From Phylloscopus collybita (lineage: Eukaryota > Chordata > Aves > Passeriformes > Phylloscopidae), in contig JAJNNQ010000006.1 of the NCBI GenBank assembly GCA_027886175.1, positions 60,362,001 through 60,426,000 of the forward strand: a stretch of DNA of 64,000 bases, read 5' to 3'. The notes under the pieces were generated by a model. That model did not search any database. It was not told the origin of the DNA and worked only from the letters and a program-made list of their open reading frames with translations. Below are positions 12,419 to 24,580 of the stretch, piece by piece (the first letter of the stretch is position 1; every line of letters begins with the position of its first letter). The position numbers were made by a program, and so were the translations under genes.

Positions 12419-15400
12419 AAAATCTGATTTTACTGGGAAGACAGAGATCCATAGGTGCAATCACACACACATCCAGCATTTGCAGGAATGCTCCTTTTCC
12501 TGCACAGGGCCTGCCATAACAATCTCAGTTTCTGAAGACACACTCTGACATTGACAGGAAGTCACCCCAAGTACAAGAGCACAGAATTCAAAGCTTAGGA
12601 ACATCTGATGATGGTGAGAAATGTGCATTAAGCTGTTATTCCACAACACTGACCCAGTGTTTGTTGTACTGATGAGTAACTTCTATAGAAATGAAAACTA
12701 CCAAGATCTTGTAACATTAACAAAGAAATCAATGCATTTCAAACACTAACTCTGGCACAGCATTACATTAATGCCTAATTATCCACAAGTTGGAAAGAAT
12801 AACAATAAAGAAGCCAGAATCAGACATGATCCTGGAAAGTTACTGAGCTTCCAGTATCAATCAGATTTGGAAAGAGTGCATGGAAGCTGATTTGTCTGTG
12901 ACCACACACACCCCCTCTATGTATTTAATGTGTAAGTCCTGTTAAAACTGCATTTAAAAACAAGAATATATGTGGTTATACAGCTGTAAGTAGGGAAAAA
13001 GCTGCAGTTACAACCAGACAGGGCAGAGATCAGTGTGAGGGAACTCACAGTGGCCAGGAAAACACAGAACTGAGGAAGTACCAACACATTCACTTCCCTG
13101 ACAAGATTTCTCTCCTCTTTTAACCCCTTCCTCCAACTCAAACTGATACCAGAGACACAAAACTGCTCCCTCTATAAAGGAGATGCTGGATGTTCCACAG
13201 TAAATGAGTTATTAGCAATTTACAGAGTTCACAGAAGCACAAATCATGAGCTGAATACATACAGGGAGAGGAGATTTGGAATGAAATGTGTTTGCAGCCA
13301 GGAAACCACAAAACCAGCGAACAACAGGTTTTCAGGACATTAGGATTTAAAAGTTTTGCTGGCAAGTTCAATTTAATCATTAGAATTACTCACTTATGCT
13401 TTTGTGAACTAGTCATCCTACTAATTTGATTTTTTCCAGTAACTCAACAAAAATCATTCCGATTTTTCCCCATTATTTTTTGAAGGAATGTCTCTGCCAT
13501 CAGACATCAATTTGTACATTTCCATCCCTCTCTTTTTTCACCATCCAAACAGTGACCAAAAAGAAAGAGGAAACTTTTCAACACAAAGAGGTATTAATGT
13601 ATTATTAACTATTCCTTTAACTGACTCACAACACAGTCTATTTTTATTTGCCTCTGGGGGAAAAGAAAAAGGAGGGGGAAAAAAAGAGTACTAGGAGGCT
13701 TTGGAACTTTATGTAACAACAATTGAAAGCTCAGTCTCTCACAGCTGGGACAAAACCAACACTTAATGGTTAATTTTACTTTCATTTACTCAGTTTCACT
13801 TTCAGGTACTTGGTGCTACCCAGACCCTGGAAACTTTTGCATGGAGAATGTTTACAAATAGGTGTCAGCTCCTGGTGTTTCAGCTACAGAACCATTTCCC
13901 TGCTTTTACAAAATTCCCAGCTGGAATTTCACTGATTTTGTTTTCCTACAGGGGACTGAAGCAGCACCAGAGTTTTCCCAGTGTATGGATGCAGGTGGAG
14001 CTGACTGGGAATTGTCTCCCACATTTCCCTGGCCCTTCAGTGGGGATTCTCCCTGAAAATCACAAAGACAGAACACTTTGGAATAAATACAAAGATGACA
14101 AAGTCAAAACCTTTCAAAGTGAGCCATAGCAATGGTTAGGACAAACCAGAGCCCTGTTCTGAAGGAATGAAATCCATTAGTAGCAGCAAAAGCAGTCCAG
14201 TTATTTTTCCAGTCATTCTGGCATAAATGAGAATCAAATGCAGAGTTTTACCTTCCTTCCCCAAAAGAGGAGAAGATGGATAAAACAATGGACAATCACT
14301 ACTGGTATATTGTGTCACCTTGAAGAGCCAGCACTGGAGAACACATATGGAACATGCTTTTGTGGAAATAATAATTCCTCATCTTCCAAAGTTTCTCTGG
14401 TGTTTTTAAGCCATCCACAGACTACAGTTCCCATAAGCCTCCTCCTGAAGGACCCATGGAGGTGAGGAAGGAAAGGAAGAGCTTTTCCCCTTCTCCTGAT
14501 TACTTCTTTCTCCCCTCAGAAGCTCACAAGAAAAGCAGCTTGCTCAGAGAGGTTTTTGGTATTATTGCAAATAGCCTTAGAACAAAAAAGAACTCCCACT
14601 GCATAAACATCAGAGTCTGAGTAGACAGAAAGTTATTACATAATTTTTGTGTAAATGTATTTCTTACCAACCTCTTGGTAAAGAAGAGATGAAACTGTAA
14701 ACTCAACAAATAATGTACTGTACTCAGTTATAGAGACAAAAGCAGCAGTTCCCTGTAAATAATCCTATTCTACAACAACAGATCTACTTACAAAAGGATT
14801 TCAGAAGTTATACAACTCCCATAATATAAAGGTATCAGAAAGTTTTGTACTTCAATGTGGAGAACAGCTCTCCAAATGGCACTCAAAATGACCATGGAAA
14901 GGCTAAACAGATCCCAGGCTGCAATTCCCACTCAGAAACACAAACTGTCACCACAACTTTCAACCTGCAGTCCCACAGCCCGGCTTCAGAACACCTGAAA
15001 TGAACAGGTTTTCAGAGGAATTCCCAAAAGATCATCTAATTATAGCAACAAAAAGGGCTTTTTTTTGGTACCAGGAGGTTTTAGTCTTCAAATCAGCACC
15101 CACTGGAGCTCAGATGAAGCTGTGAAATGCCTGCATGGCAAATAAAGGCTCCGTTTTTGTGTGTTTATTCTTTTCACATACCATCTGAGCAGGTGGTCCA
15201 GTTTCAAACATGACTTTAAGATGTGGCACATGTAAGCAAGCCTGTCCTAATTAAATGCCACTTGAAAAGCTCCTCCAAGGCACAGATTTTCCCGGACACC
15301 AGCGGTGTTCTGCTACTTTGTTTAAACTATCAACCAGTTTGCAGAAGTCGCTGATGGCCATCACGTGCCGATTCCCAGGCTGCACAACCCCCCAGAGTTC

Positions 15401-16787
15401 CAAAAGGGATAAATTCCCGGTGAGTGCCTCGGTTGTTTCACCCAAGGAAGGGAATCCTGCCCATAAATCGGCGCTGAAAGGGAGAACTCTTGGCTGCTAT
15501 TAGGTAAAATTATCCTTGTCACTGTCCAGCTGAGGGGGAGGGGATGCCAATGACAAGTCCTAAATCCACCCAAGTATTGATGCAGGAACTGTAACACTTG
15601 CTCCTCCCCTAACCAACCCTACCTGGGAGCCTGGAAACAATATCAAACTCTTGACCTATTGCCCTCCTGCCTTCAGAAAACCCCGCTGGCTCTTCAATTT
15701 CCATCGAGATACACTTGCTTCACCCAAGGAATAGTCCAAAGCCATGAATTAAACTCAGTAAGCTTCATAAACTCGGATGGAATTTTTAATTCGCAGCAGA
15801 AAAAAAAATGTAAATTTAACACTTCACACACATATTCTACTTCAGACTGCAAATAAAAAGTCTAGTTCTAAATAATTCATGCAAGCCAAAAACATGAAGC
15901 GTAGCCTACAAAAGTATCTATATATACACACACACCAAATATATATAGATAATAGTTAACAAATACTAGCTCAGAGTTATTTTCAGTGTTATTATTCTAA
16001 TTCTATAAAGTATAATTAATTTTCCAAAAATATCCAACCTAGAGAGGTTGGGGGTAAGGGGGAGGCGTGGAGAAAGAGAGAAACAAGTTTACCAAAACTT
16101 TTTAGGGCTACAGACTATTCCAAGGAGGGAAGTTAAATTCTGCTTGGTTACAGGCAGAGAATCCAATACTTCCAGAAACTAAACGTTTCCTCATTTATCA
16201 CCAGATATCATCTACGTGTTCTTCAACTTCACACACCTTTCTTGAGGAAGAAGTAAGGAAATACCAAGAAGATGATAATAAAGTTGTTAACTTGTACAAA
16301 TCCAGGCCCCCATGAAACTCCATCCACCTCAGTGTGACTGCAAGTACCTCCTGGCAAAAGTTAACAGCACACTCTCACTCGGATTCAACCAGGATGGTTG
16401 TCAAAAACACGCCTGTCGATTTATTTTGGAGTCAGTTACTCTGTCTTTGTTGATTTTAAATAACAATAAATGTTTATTTCCCCCGATGGCTGTGGAGCAA
16501 TAGGAGAACTAAGTAACAGCAGCAATCTACAGACGTGATCAAAGAACCCCTACGTGGTCTTTGGATGGGCTAAACCCAAAACTTCAAAGCCGACTGAGAT
16601 TCAAAACCACGCCAATTTCCAAATTTCGAATTCCAGGACTTTTAAATGCGTTTTGTGATCCCGCGGCGGCGGGAGGGAACTCTGGCCACTCCAGAGGAGC
16701 ACCCAGTGTACCCAGAGAAGAGCTCCAATTCCTCCAGCAACACAAAGCTGAATCCCTAAAAGGCTGCGGCCAGCTACTGAAACATGG

Positions 16788-16942
16788 AATCAGGGAATCA
16801 TTAATGCTGGAAAAGACCTCCGAGATCATCGAGTCCAACCTATGGCCACCTTGTCAACCAGCCCACGGCACCGAGAGCCACGTCCAGCCTTTCCTTAAAG
16901 ACCTTCCAGGGACGGTGCCTCCACCACCTCCCTGGGGAGTGC
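16788..16942 (-). mobile_element. Older CR1 fragment
   Basis: Antisense: GGAATCAGGGAATCATTAAT..GAGTCCAACC..CCACCACCTCCCTGGG, an older subfamily than the other copies. It runs into a short TGTCCCTGTC repeat. Confidence 0.8.
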
Positions 16943-17792
16943 CCGTGTGTCCCTGTCTGTCCCTGTGCCCGTGTGTCCCTGCGTGTCCCTGTGCCTATTC
17001 CCAACGCTGCTCCCTCCTCCTCCCCACCCCCACCGAAGGGATGACAGGCACCTCGCACAGGTAACTCCTTCCCCATCTCCCTCCACCTTCCCCACCCGCC
17101 CCACCGGCCCCTCACAGGTGCCGGGGTATCCCAATCCTCCCCTACAACAGGTGATGCTCCAAGTCCTGCCGCCCTCCTCGCCGCCAGCCCGGCCCGAGCC
17201 CTCGCACCCGCCCACCGCAGGGCGTTGCGCATAACACCGAGAGGCTCCGGGCGAGCTCCCTTCCTCCATCGCCGCTCCCAAGGCCCGGGAAGCCACAGCC
17301 GCGCTCCAAGGGGAAAAAGGCCGCGGGCTGCGGAGGGGCGGGCGGGGATGGATCCCGGCCCTGCCGCCGCTCCCGCTCTAAGATGGCAGCGAAGCGCTGC
17401 GGCCCCTCCGCCGCGGGCCCGGGCGAGGCGGCCCCGGCTCGTCCCGCGGTGCGGCGTCTCACTCACCCGTGCGGCGGCTTCTCCCGGGGCGAGGCCTCTC
17501 CCTCGGCGGGGCGAGCGCCGGGCGCGTCCTCCCGCTCTTCCCCGGGGGCCTCGGTGGCGGCGGCGCCTCGTCCTCCCTCGGGCCGCGGGTCTGCCCGCGG
17601 TGGGAAGGGGAGCCCGGGCGGCCCGGCGGGTCCCCGGCCGGGCTCTGGGTGTTCGCTGCCCTCACAAAATGGCGCGCGGTCCAAACCTGCGCAGCGCCCG
17701 GCGGCGGCTCGGCCTCGCCTCGGCTCGGCTGCGATCGGCGGCCTGAGCCCCGGCCGGGAGCGCGGGGACAGCGGCGGGGGGAGCGGGAGGAG

Positions 17793-17965
17793 CGGGAGGA
17801 GGAGGAGGAGGAGGAGAAGGAGGAGGAGGAGGGGATGGGGGGAAGCGCAGCGCCGTACCGAGCCCCCGGGAACTCCTCGCTCCCTCCCTCCCTCCCCCGC
17901 CTGCCAGCCGCTACCTCCTCCCCCTCCCTCCCTCCCCGCCCGCTCCTCCTTCCCTCCCTCCCTTC
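17793..17965. repeat. GGA repeat and CCCT runs in the CpG island
   Basis: A GGA-type repeat on the plus strand (17793-17835) is followed by several blocks of (TCCC)n on the plus strand, which read GGGA-GGGA-GGGA on the minus strand. Confidence 0.85.
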
Positions 17966-18288
17966 TTCCTCACGAACCGGCTTCGCTTCCCGCACCGCCG
18001 CCGCCGCCTCAAGCCCGGCCGCCTATCCTCGGCGGGACCCTCGGAGCGCACTTTTTTTGCGTCCCTTCTTTTCCTTTTCCTTTCGCGGTGGAGGTCGGAA
18101 GAAGAAGAAAAAAAAAAAAAAACACTTAAAAAAACCCAACCCCCGAGATTCTGGCTAAAATGGAGCCATTTGATTTTTTTGTTGTTGTTGTTATTGTTAT
18201 TATTTTATTCTATTTTAATTTTATAATATTTTTTTAATTTTTTTTTTTAAAAAAACCCAACTGACAAAATGGCGGCGGGGGCGAGCCT

Positions 18289-18311
18289 GTTGCCATGGCG
18301 ACTGTCAATCA
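18289..18311. promoter_or_regulatory. RFX X-box-like site abutting a PBX-type site
   Basis: GTTGCCATGGCGAC at 18289-18302 fits the RFX X-box pattern. It is followed at once by the reverse complement of TGATTGACAG (18302-18311), a PBX/PREP-type site. A second X-box half, CGCCATGGCAAC, lies in opposite orientation at 18367-18378. Confidence 0.5.
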
Positions 18312-18639
18312 CCCGCGGCCGGGCGGGAGACGGCGCTGACGTGGGGAGGCAAGGGCGGGCCGCGCTCGCCATGGCAACGGCTCCTTCCCCCCCCCCTCCT
18401 TCCTGATCCATGCCCGCCCGCCCTCCGGCGTGTGACGGTGTCGGCGGCGCTGCGGGCCGGGATGGCCCCGGCGGGGCGGGGAAGGGGAGCGACCGCCATT
18501 CCCGGTGACGGGGGGGGGACCCGGCGGCTGAGGCGGTGGCGGCCCCGGCCCGCAGGGGGCGCCGGGAGCGCGAGGCCGAGCCCGCCGGGGCTTCCCGCCC
18601 GCCGCCTGTGGGGAGGGACAGGGCCGGGCACGGCCCCCT

Positions 18640-19046
18640 CAGGAAAGCGAGACGTTCCCGAAAAACCGTTCAAAAAACGCACTGGAAGGAGCCTGGGGTT
18701 GGAGTGTGGACCTGCTGAGGGAAGGCTCCTCTCCCCTCCCCTCGGAATTGCGTCCACGGGTCTTTTCTCGACCCGCTTAAAAATATCACCCCCCTTAAAA
18801 TTAGTTGGAGAATGTGTTAAAAGTCGTCCGGTGTGGCAGCCCCGACATGCTGGGGGAGTCAGGATTCTAGAAGGTTTCTTTCCTCTTAAGAATTGTATCC
18901 AGGGGTCTTTCTCGTCCCCTCAGAAAATCAATATATTCCCCAAGAACAAGTGAACAAACGCACTAAAAGGCACCCGATGTGGGAGCCTTGCTGAGGGTAG
19001 GCTCCTCTTGGAATTCTGTCCAGGGTTTTTTTCTAATTCTCCTCAG

Positions 19047-19093
<47 letters not shown>

Positions 19094-19520
19094 ACAAAAA
19101 AAAACAAACAACAACCTATGTATATATATATATATGTATATATTCCCCCAGAAGTGAGTTAGGTGTGGAAGCCTCAAGCTGCTGAGGCAAAGCTCCTTTT
19201 TCCTCAGAATTGCATTCAGGGGTCTTTCTCATCCCCCCTCTGAAAATCAATATATTCCCCCAAAATGAGTTTGAAAATGCCCTAAAAGTAGCTTGGTGTG
19301 GGAGCCTTGAGGTGCTGAGGGAATCACGGCATAAAAGGCTCTTTTCCACTTGGAATTGCATCCAGGGGTCTTCCTCATCCCCCTCAAAAAAAAATCAATG
19401 TATTTCCCAAAAAATGACTTAAAATATGCACTATAAGTAGCCCAGTGCGGGAGCCTCGAGCTGCTGACGGAAGGTTCCTTTCCCCTTGGAATTGCCGTAT
19501 CGGTGCTTCCAGCCTAAATC
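18640..19520. repeat. Degenerate tandem array, about six units of about 140 bp
   Basis: The landmark GAATTG(C/T)..TCCAGGGGTC recurs at 18745, 18890, 19011, 19207, 19353 and 19489. Around it each unit repeats a GTGGGAGCCT..GCTGAGG block and an AAAATCAATATATTCCCC block. The third unit has been expanded by poly(A) (19048-19091) and a TA repeat (19124-19142). The array touches the CpG island. Confidence 0.8.
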
Positions 19521-19845
19521 TGTGACAGGGGGGTTTTAATGTATTTTTTTTATTATTATTATTTTTTTTTAATTTCTGGAATGCCCACAAAGATCAAAAA
19601 GTAGAGTCTGGCCTTTATCTAATACTTTAATTCTGACGTGTGATACTTTAGTCATTTCAGTTCCCAGCCAGCCTCCTTGGAGAAATTAGGACATGTTACT
19701 TGTTCCATTTGCTTTTTCTTCCTGTTTTAATTTTTTTTTTTTTTTTTTATCTTGGCTTAAAAGGTGGAAATAAGCAGCCAAGGATTGGCAGACGGATGCA
19801 GCCAAAGCCCCCCAAATAACTGAAGTGTTGAGAATTTTATTTAAA

Positions 19846-20170
19846 TCCCAGAGTGGGCTGGGGTGGAAAGGACCATAAAAATCCATCCAGTGCCACCCCT
19901 GCCATGGGCAGGGACACCTCCCACTGTCCCAGGCTGCTCCCAGCCCCAGTGTCCAACCTGGCCTTGGGCACTGCCAGGGATCCAGGGGCAGCCACAGCTG
20001 CTCTGGGAATTCTATTCCAGGGCCTGCCCCCCCTGCCAGGGAAGGATTTCTCCCTGATATCCCATCTAAACCTCTCTTTTTCAGCTTAAGGCCATTCCTG
20101 TTTGTCTTGTCACCCCTGTCCCTTGTGAGAAGTCCCTCTCCAGGGACAGGGGTGCCCAGGGAAGAGCAGG
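19846..20170 (-). mobile_element. CR1 LINE, 3' fragment
   Basis: Antisense copy with GTGCCACCCCTGCCATGGGC and CTGCTCCCAGCCCCAGTGTC. Confidence 0.9.
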
Positions 20171-20394
20171 GGAGTCGTGGAGCCATCCCAGGTGTGACAG
20201 TGAGGTGTTAGGTGAGTTGGAATTGCACCTTCCAGCCATGGGAGGTGCTTGGGAGCACCATGATTTAAGTGGTTCCTTTCTCATTCCCCTCAGCCCCAGA
20301 AAGATTTGAGGTCACTTGGAGCTGCTTTTGACACTTCTCTCGTTGACTCTGAGAGTGGCCAGAATGTGTTTTGTCCTGGCATGTGGAAAGCAGC

Positions 20395-20725
20395 TCCTGA
20401 GGGAGCTGGGAAAGGGGCTGAGCCTGGAGAAAAGGAGGCTCAGGGGGGCCCCTGTGGCTCTGCACAACTCCCTGCCAGGAGGGGCAGGGAAAAAATGAGA
20501 GGAAATGGCCTCAAATTGCACCAGGGCAGGCTCAGCTTGGAGATTGGGAAAGGAAATTTCCCTGGCAGAGTGGTCAGGCCTTGGGATGAGCTGCCCAGGG
20601 AGGTTTGGAGTCCCTGGAATTGTCCCAGAGGAGTCTGGATGTGGCCCTTGGGGACAGGGTTTGGGTGCTGCTGGTGCTGCTGGGGTGGCACTGGGTGATC
20701 CTGGAGGGCTCTTCCAACAGGGACA
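20395..20725 (+). mobile_element. CR1 LINE, 3' fragment
   Basis: Sense copy: GCTCTGCACAACTCCCTGCC to GGAGGGCTCTTCCAACAG, with an internal GGTGCTGCTGGTGCTGCTGG expansion. Confidence 0.85.
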
Positions 20726-21261
20726 ATTTCAAGATATCAAAGGCCATCCTCTGCCCAATCTCTCAGTCAGGAGGGACAGCTCCCCTCTCAGAGAGGAGCA
20801 AGGTGGGGCATTCCCTGAGGATTTTTTTTCCCCTCTAAAATCTCTGTCTGGTCTGTGTGAGTGCAGTGACAGAATAGTTTCTCTGTTGCTCAGTGTAGGT
20901 AACCACAAAACTCTCAGAAATTTGTTACACTGTTCACTGTGTTATTGTAACTTCTTGGATTTTGGGAGTTTTTGTCAGGTTTTGAGGGGTTTTTTTGCTA
21001 ACACTTAAAAATATGACAGAGTTTTCAAGAGTTTGCTCAGTCATCCTCTACTTTTATTTTGCTGGCTACACCCAAGCTCTGGCACCTTGGGCAGAGATAA
21101 AATGCAATTTAAGAGGTGACAGCATCTTTTTGAGATGTTATTTTCCACCACAAACAACTAGATATTTTTTGCTTGTTAATTTTATTTGGATAATGAATAA
21201 CCTGCATGGTTCTTCCCTTGGACAAAAGTGTTCTCTTCAATATCCATCTCATTAAAAAGCA

Positions 21262-22296
21262 AGGGGAGGTTCAGGTTGGACATCAGGAGGAATTTCTTCA
21301 TGGAAAGGGTTGTCAGAAACTGAACTTTCGTTCTCTGCTGGAGGTTTAGGGCTCAGATTAGGGATTCCACCAGAATGCTGCCTCACCTGGAAACTTTGCA
21401 CACCAGTTGTGACCTGGATGAAGGGAATCCAAGTTCTTGTTTATCAAAAATTATCAAATCTTACTTTTTTTTTTAAATTTTCTTTAGGAAAGGAGGGGCT
21501 GCCAAGACAGGAAAGACTTGATAGTGTTTTGTTTTTTTTTTTAACTCTCCATCACAAACCACCTGGAGTAGGTTTGCAGTATGTGAAAACAGGAGTTTGT
21601 GTACATTCTATGAATTAGTAGACAGGCTTGTAAGAAATACTTGGGCTTCTCTTCCTAAAAGACTTTCCCTCAGAAAGCAGAATATTTGGAGCCAAAAAGA
21701 GCAATAATAAGCAGAAAAATTGAGGAAAAAAAAAAGGAAAAAGGACATTAAAAATGAGGAGGAAAGTGCAGGAATGAGATCTAAGAGAGAGAATAATGTA
21801 CAACAGTCTAGAGAAATAGAACAGATGGAAAAGAAACAACAAAACAGCTGAAAAGGGGGAAAAAAAAGGGACATATTACCCATAATCACACTCCACTACC
21901 ATAGAATCATAGTTTGGGTTTGAAGGGACATTCAAAACTGTCCAGTGGAACACCTTCCACTGCCCCAGGCTCTTCAGCCTAGAGAAGAGAAGGTTGTGTG
22001 GAGACCTCACAGCACGTTCCAGTGTCTGAAGGGGCTACAGGGAAGTTGGAGAGGGACAATTCATCAGGAACTGGAGTGACAGGACAAGGGGGAGTGACTT
22101 CCAACTGAAAGAGGAAAAATTTAGGTTAGGTGTATGAAGAAGATGTTCCCTGGGAGGGCAGCGAGGTCCTGGCACAGGGTGCCCAGAGCAGGTTGGATCC
22201 CTGGCAGTGTCCAAGGCCAGGTTGGACACTGGGGCTTGGAGCAGCCTGGGACAGTAGAAGATGATTTTTAATGTCCCTTCTGACTCTTCTATGGTA
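21262..22296. mobile_element. CR1 fragments, both orientations
   Basis: A small sense piece at 21262-21325, an antisense 3' end at 21901-21975 and a sense copy at 21960-22296. The last two meet tail to head. Confidence 0.75.
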
Positions 22297-22779
22297 GTGG
22301 AGTGTGATTATGGGCAATATGTGCCATTTTTTCCCCTTTTCAGCCTTCCTACATGGAGCAGAGGGGCTCATTTGCCTCTTCCCTGTGTGCTGTGGAGGGC
22401 TTCATTCCCTGATCCAACCTACCCAACCTACCCTTGTAGCCCTGCAGTTTTCCTTCTGGAGTGTTTCTATCTCTGTCTGAACTCCATGCTTCCTTCCATG
22501 GGCACCCTGACTTTTCCAGGACCCAACATTTGTACTTTGGCTACAAGTTTTGATGTAAGATGCTGTGTTGGAACCAGTGGCAATTCCAATAATCCTCTGC
22601 ATCCCACTGCAAGAGGGGCCTTCTTAGGTCACCAGACCCAAGCTGTGAGATCTTCAGGAAGAATTCCACCCTAATACAGAAAGAAAGAGTTGTGTTTCTC
22701 CACCAAAGCCGCCACACAGCTCAATTCCTTTTGGTGCTGAGCCCCAACCCCAAGTGAAGTCCCAGCAGAAGTTCTCCTT

Positions 22780-23060
22780 CATGTGTTACGTCACCAACAC
22801 TTCCCAGAGCGCGGCGGCAGCTCCCAGACAGCCCCAAGCTCTAAATGAAACCATCATCTGGAGGGAGCAGCTTGTGTTTCGCCTGTCAAAAAGGTGCTGC
22901 TAAGTAACTAATGTGGTCCAGCTCTTTTTAGGCCAGAGGGGTTGCCATGGTAACCCATATTCCGGATGGAGATAGATCGGCTTTTGAGTCATCGTCGGAG
23001 CCGGCTTCGATAGTACCGGCTTTGGATTGACAGCCAGAGCTGCACATTGTGTAGGTTGGC
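22780..23060. promoter_or_regulatory. Candidate enhancer with X-box, CRE-like and PBX-like motifs
   Basis: A unique block, richer in CpG than its surroundings, with a CRE/PAR-bZIP-like GTTACGTCAC at 22787, a near-palindromic RFX X-box GTTGCCATGGTAAC at 22941-22954 and a PBX-like GGATTGACAG at about 23026. It lies about 5 kb from the CpG island on the intergenic side. Confidence 0.4.
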
Positions 23061-23249
23061 ACGCCTCTGGACCAGAAGGTCCTGGAATTGCTGCTGGATG
23101 AGGCTTGTTCCCCCCCAAAAAAAACCCAAAAAAACTTCACCTCCCTGAGTTCTCCCTCATACTCTCTGGAATTGTGTTCCTTGGTGTTCGCCCTCGTGGT
23201 GTGAAGATCACGCTCCTGAGTAGGAAAAGTTCCTTTTCCGGTTTAAAAC

Positions 23250-23468
23250 ATCAGGCAGGAATTTCTGGACGTCAGGAGGAATTTTTATTTTTTTTCATGG
23301 AAGTGGTTGTTAAGTATTAGAAGGGGCTGCCCAGGGAGGTTTGGAGTCCCCATCCCTGGAGGTGTCCAAGGAACAGCTGGACTGGTGACAAGGTGGGCAT
23401 CGGCCACAACTTGGACTTGATGATCTTGGAGATCTTCTCCAACCTCAGTGATTCTGTGATTCTGTGAA
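23250..23468 (+). mobile_element. CR1 LINE, 3' fragment
   Basis: Sense copy ending AGTGATTCTGTGATTCTGTG. Confidence 0.9.
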
Positions 23469-24431
23469 AATCCTGCCCCGAAAACCATGGAGTTTTCTGG
23501 GGAAGAAGTCTCCAGGAAAAAGGCTGTGTTAGCAATCCAAGGGAAAATGCATACTTGGAAGTTGTATCCCAGATGTCCTCCTAAGACCACTTTCCATGAT
23601 AAATACATTTGTGGGAATGCAGAACAGTTCCTTTTAAAATCAGGCATTGTGAAGAATTGTAATTCTTTAAAACTTTTGTAAATCAAGTGCTACAATGTCA
23701 AGTATTTCCCATCTGAGAGCTTCTCAACACCCTCAGTTTCTCTAACTTTTAGAGGAATCTGGTTTCCCTGTGTTAGAAAATATGGAAAATTTAAAAAAAA
23801 AAAAAAAAGGATAATTTTAATCATAAAGTTCCCCTCACATCCAAAAGGATCAGTGCAATCCATGGCTCTTTAAAAGTCTTTGCTTCTGCTGAGTGTAACA
23901 CCATTGGATCTACACTCTTCAATGCCCAGCAGAATTCCTGGAAGAGTCAAAATCTGTCCTCAATTCCATTAAAATCAGCTCCTTCATTGGCCTCTTCCCT
24001 TTTTAATACCAACTCCCTGCTCTCTTGTGCAGCAGCATTGGTGTCTTTGCTGGCCAAAATGAAAACTTGGTCCTTGCTGTCAGGAGAAAGCTCCTTGTGC
24101 AGCTTCCACAGGGATTTTGTTCTTGAAATTCCAGACCATGCTATCTCTGGTATCCTGACACAAATCCATTCAAAAAAGTTCTTAGAAGTATGTTCTGCTT
24201 GGTGTCCACTTGATCAACCTCCTGCCAGCTAAGAAAAAGAAATGGTGATGAATTTTAAATAATTTTTTCTAAAATTGTTGCTTACGGAGCTTCATTAGGC
24301 TAAGAAGTCATTCTCCAGTAGAAGAAGCAGTAGAAGCAGGAATGCTTTGTTGTCTGTTCCCTTTTCCCTCCCAGATCCTCTATCCCATCCCAGTTCAGAA
24401 AAAAAGATGGAGACTTTTTACAAGAGCATGG

Positions 24432-24580
24432 AGTGATGGGACGAGGAGGAATGGCCTTGAGCTGAAAAAGAGTAAATTTAACTTCAAGATGACAATGAAA
24501 TTCTTTGCTGTGAGGGTGGCGAGGCCCTGGCACAGGTTGCCCAGAGAAGTTCAGTGCTCAGTCACTGCACAGGAAAGTTC
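24432..24580 (+). mobile_element. CR1 fragment
   Basis: Sense piece with GGGTGGCGAGGCCCTGGCAC; both ends are missing. Confidence 0.7.

Larger units (their letters stand above)
1..17199. other. Non-coding DNA, presumed DYRK1A intron 1
   Basis: About 17 kb with no exon I can support. It holds CR1 fragments, A-rich tracts (3001-3025, 3886-3907, 9427-9475), a CA repeat (9371-9388), AT-rich stretches around 11.3 and 15.9 kb, a perfect hairpin at 10381-10433 and a CpG-retaining unique block at 15250-15500. Assignment to intron 1 rests only on conserved gene order. Confidence 0.5.
17200..18640 (-). promoter_or_regulatory. DYRK1A: CpG island, presumed DYRK1A promoter and non-coding first exon
   Basis: A dense CpG island that stands alone in AT-rich DNA. 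By synteny with human 21q22.13 it should be the DYRK1A promoter, with the gene running leftward off the window. A good minus-strand donor, GCACGG|GTGAGT, ends a possible exon at 17467. YY1-like ATGGCG/ATGGCA sites lie at about 17382, 17668 and 18268, and RFX X-box-like sites at 18289 and 18367. A GGA/CCT simple repeat (17793-17835) and CCCT runs (17878-17965) sit inside. No DYRK1A coding sequence is visible, so the gene name is inference. Confidence 0.6.

Noticed and set aside
11443..12479. ORFs of 217 and 339 residues on opposite strands
   Set aside because: Both lie in CR1 3' sequence, which is GC-rich and stop-poor; the same peptides recur at every CR1 copy in the window.
1..17199. DYRK1A coding exons
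   Set aside because: I looked for the known N-terminal coding sequence and the kinase-domain motifs on both strands and saw none; only the promoter region can be inferred.
17383..18129. Long ORFs in the CpG island, including one starting MAAKRC
   Set aside because: Expected from high GC content; Pro/Ala/Arg/Ser low complexity, and the ATG coincides with a YY1-type AAGATGGC motif.
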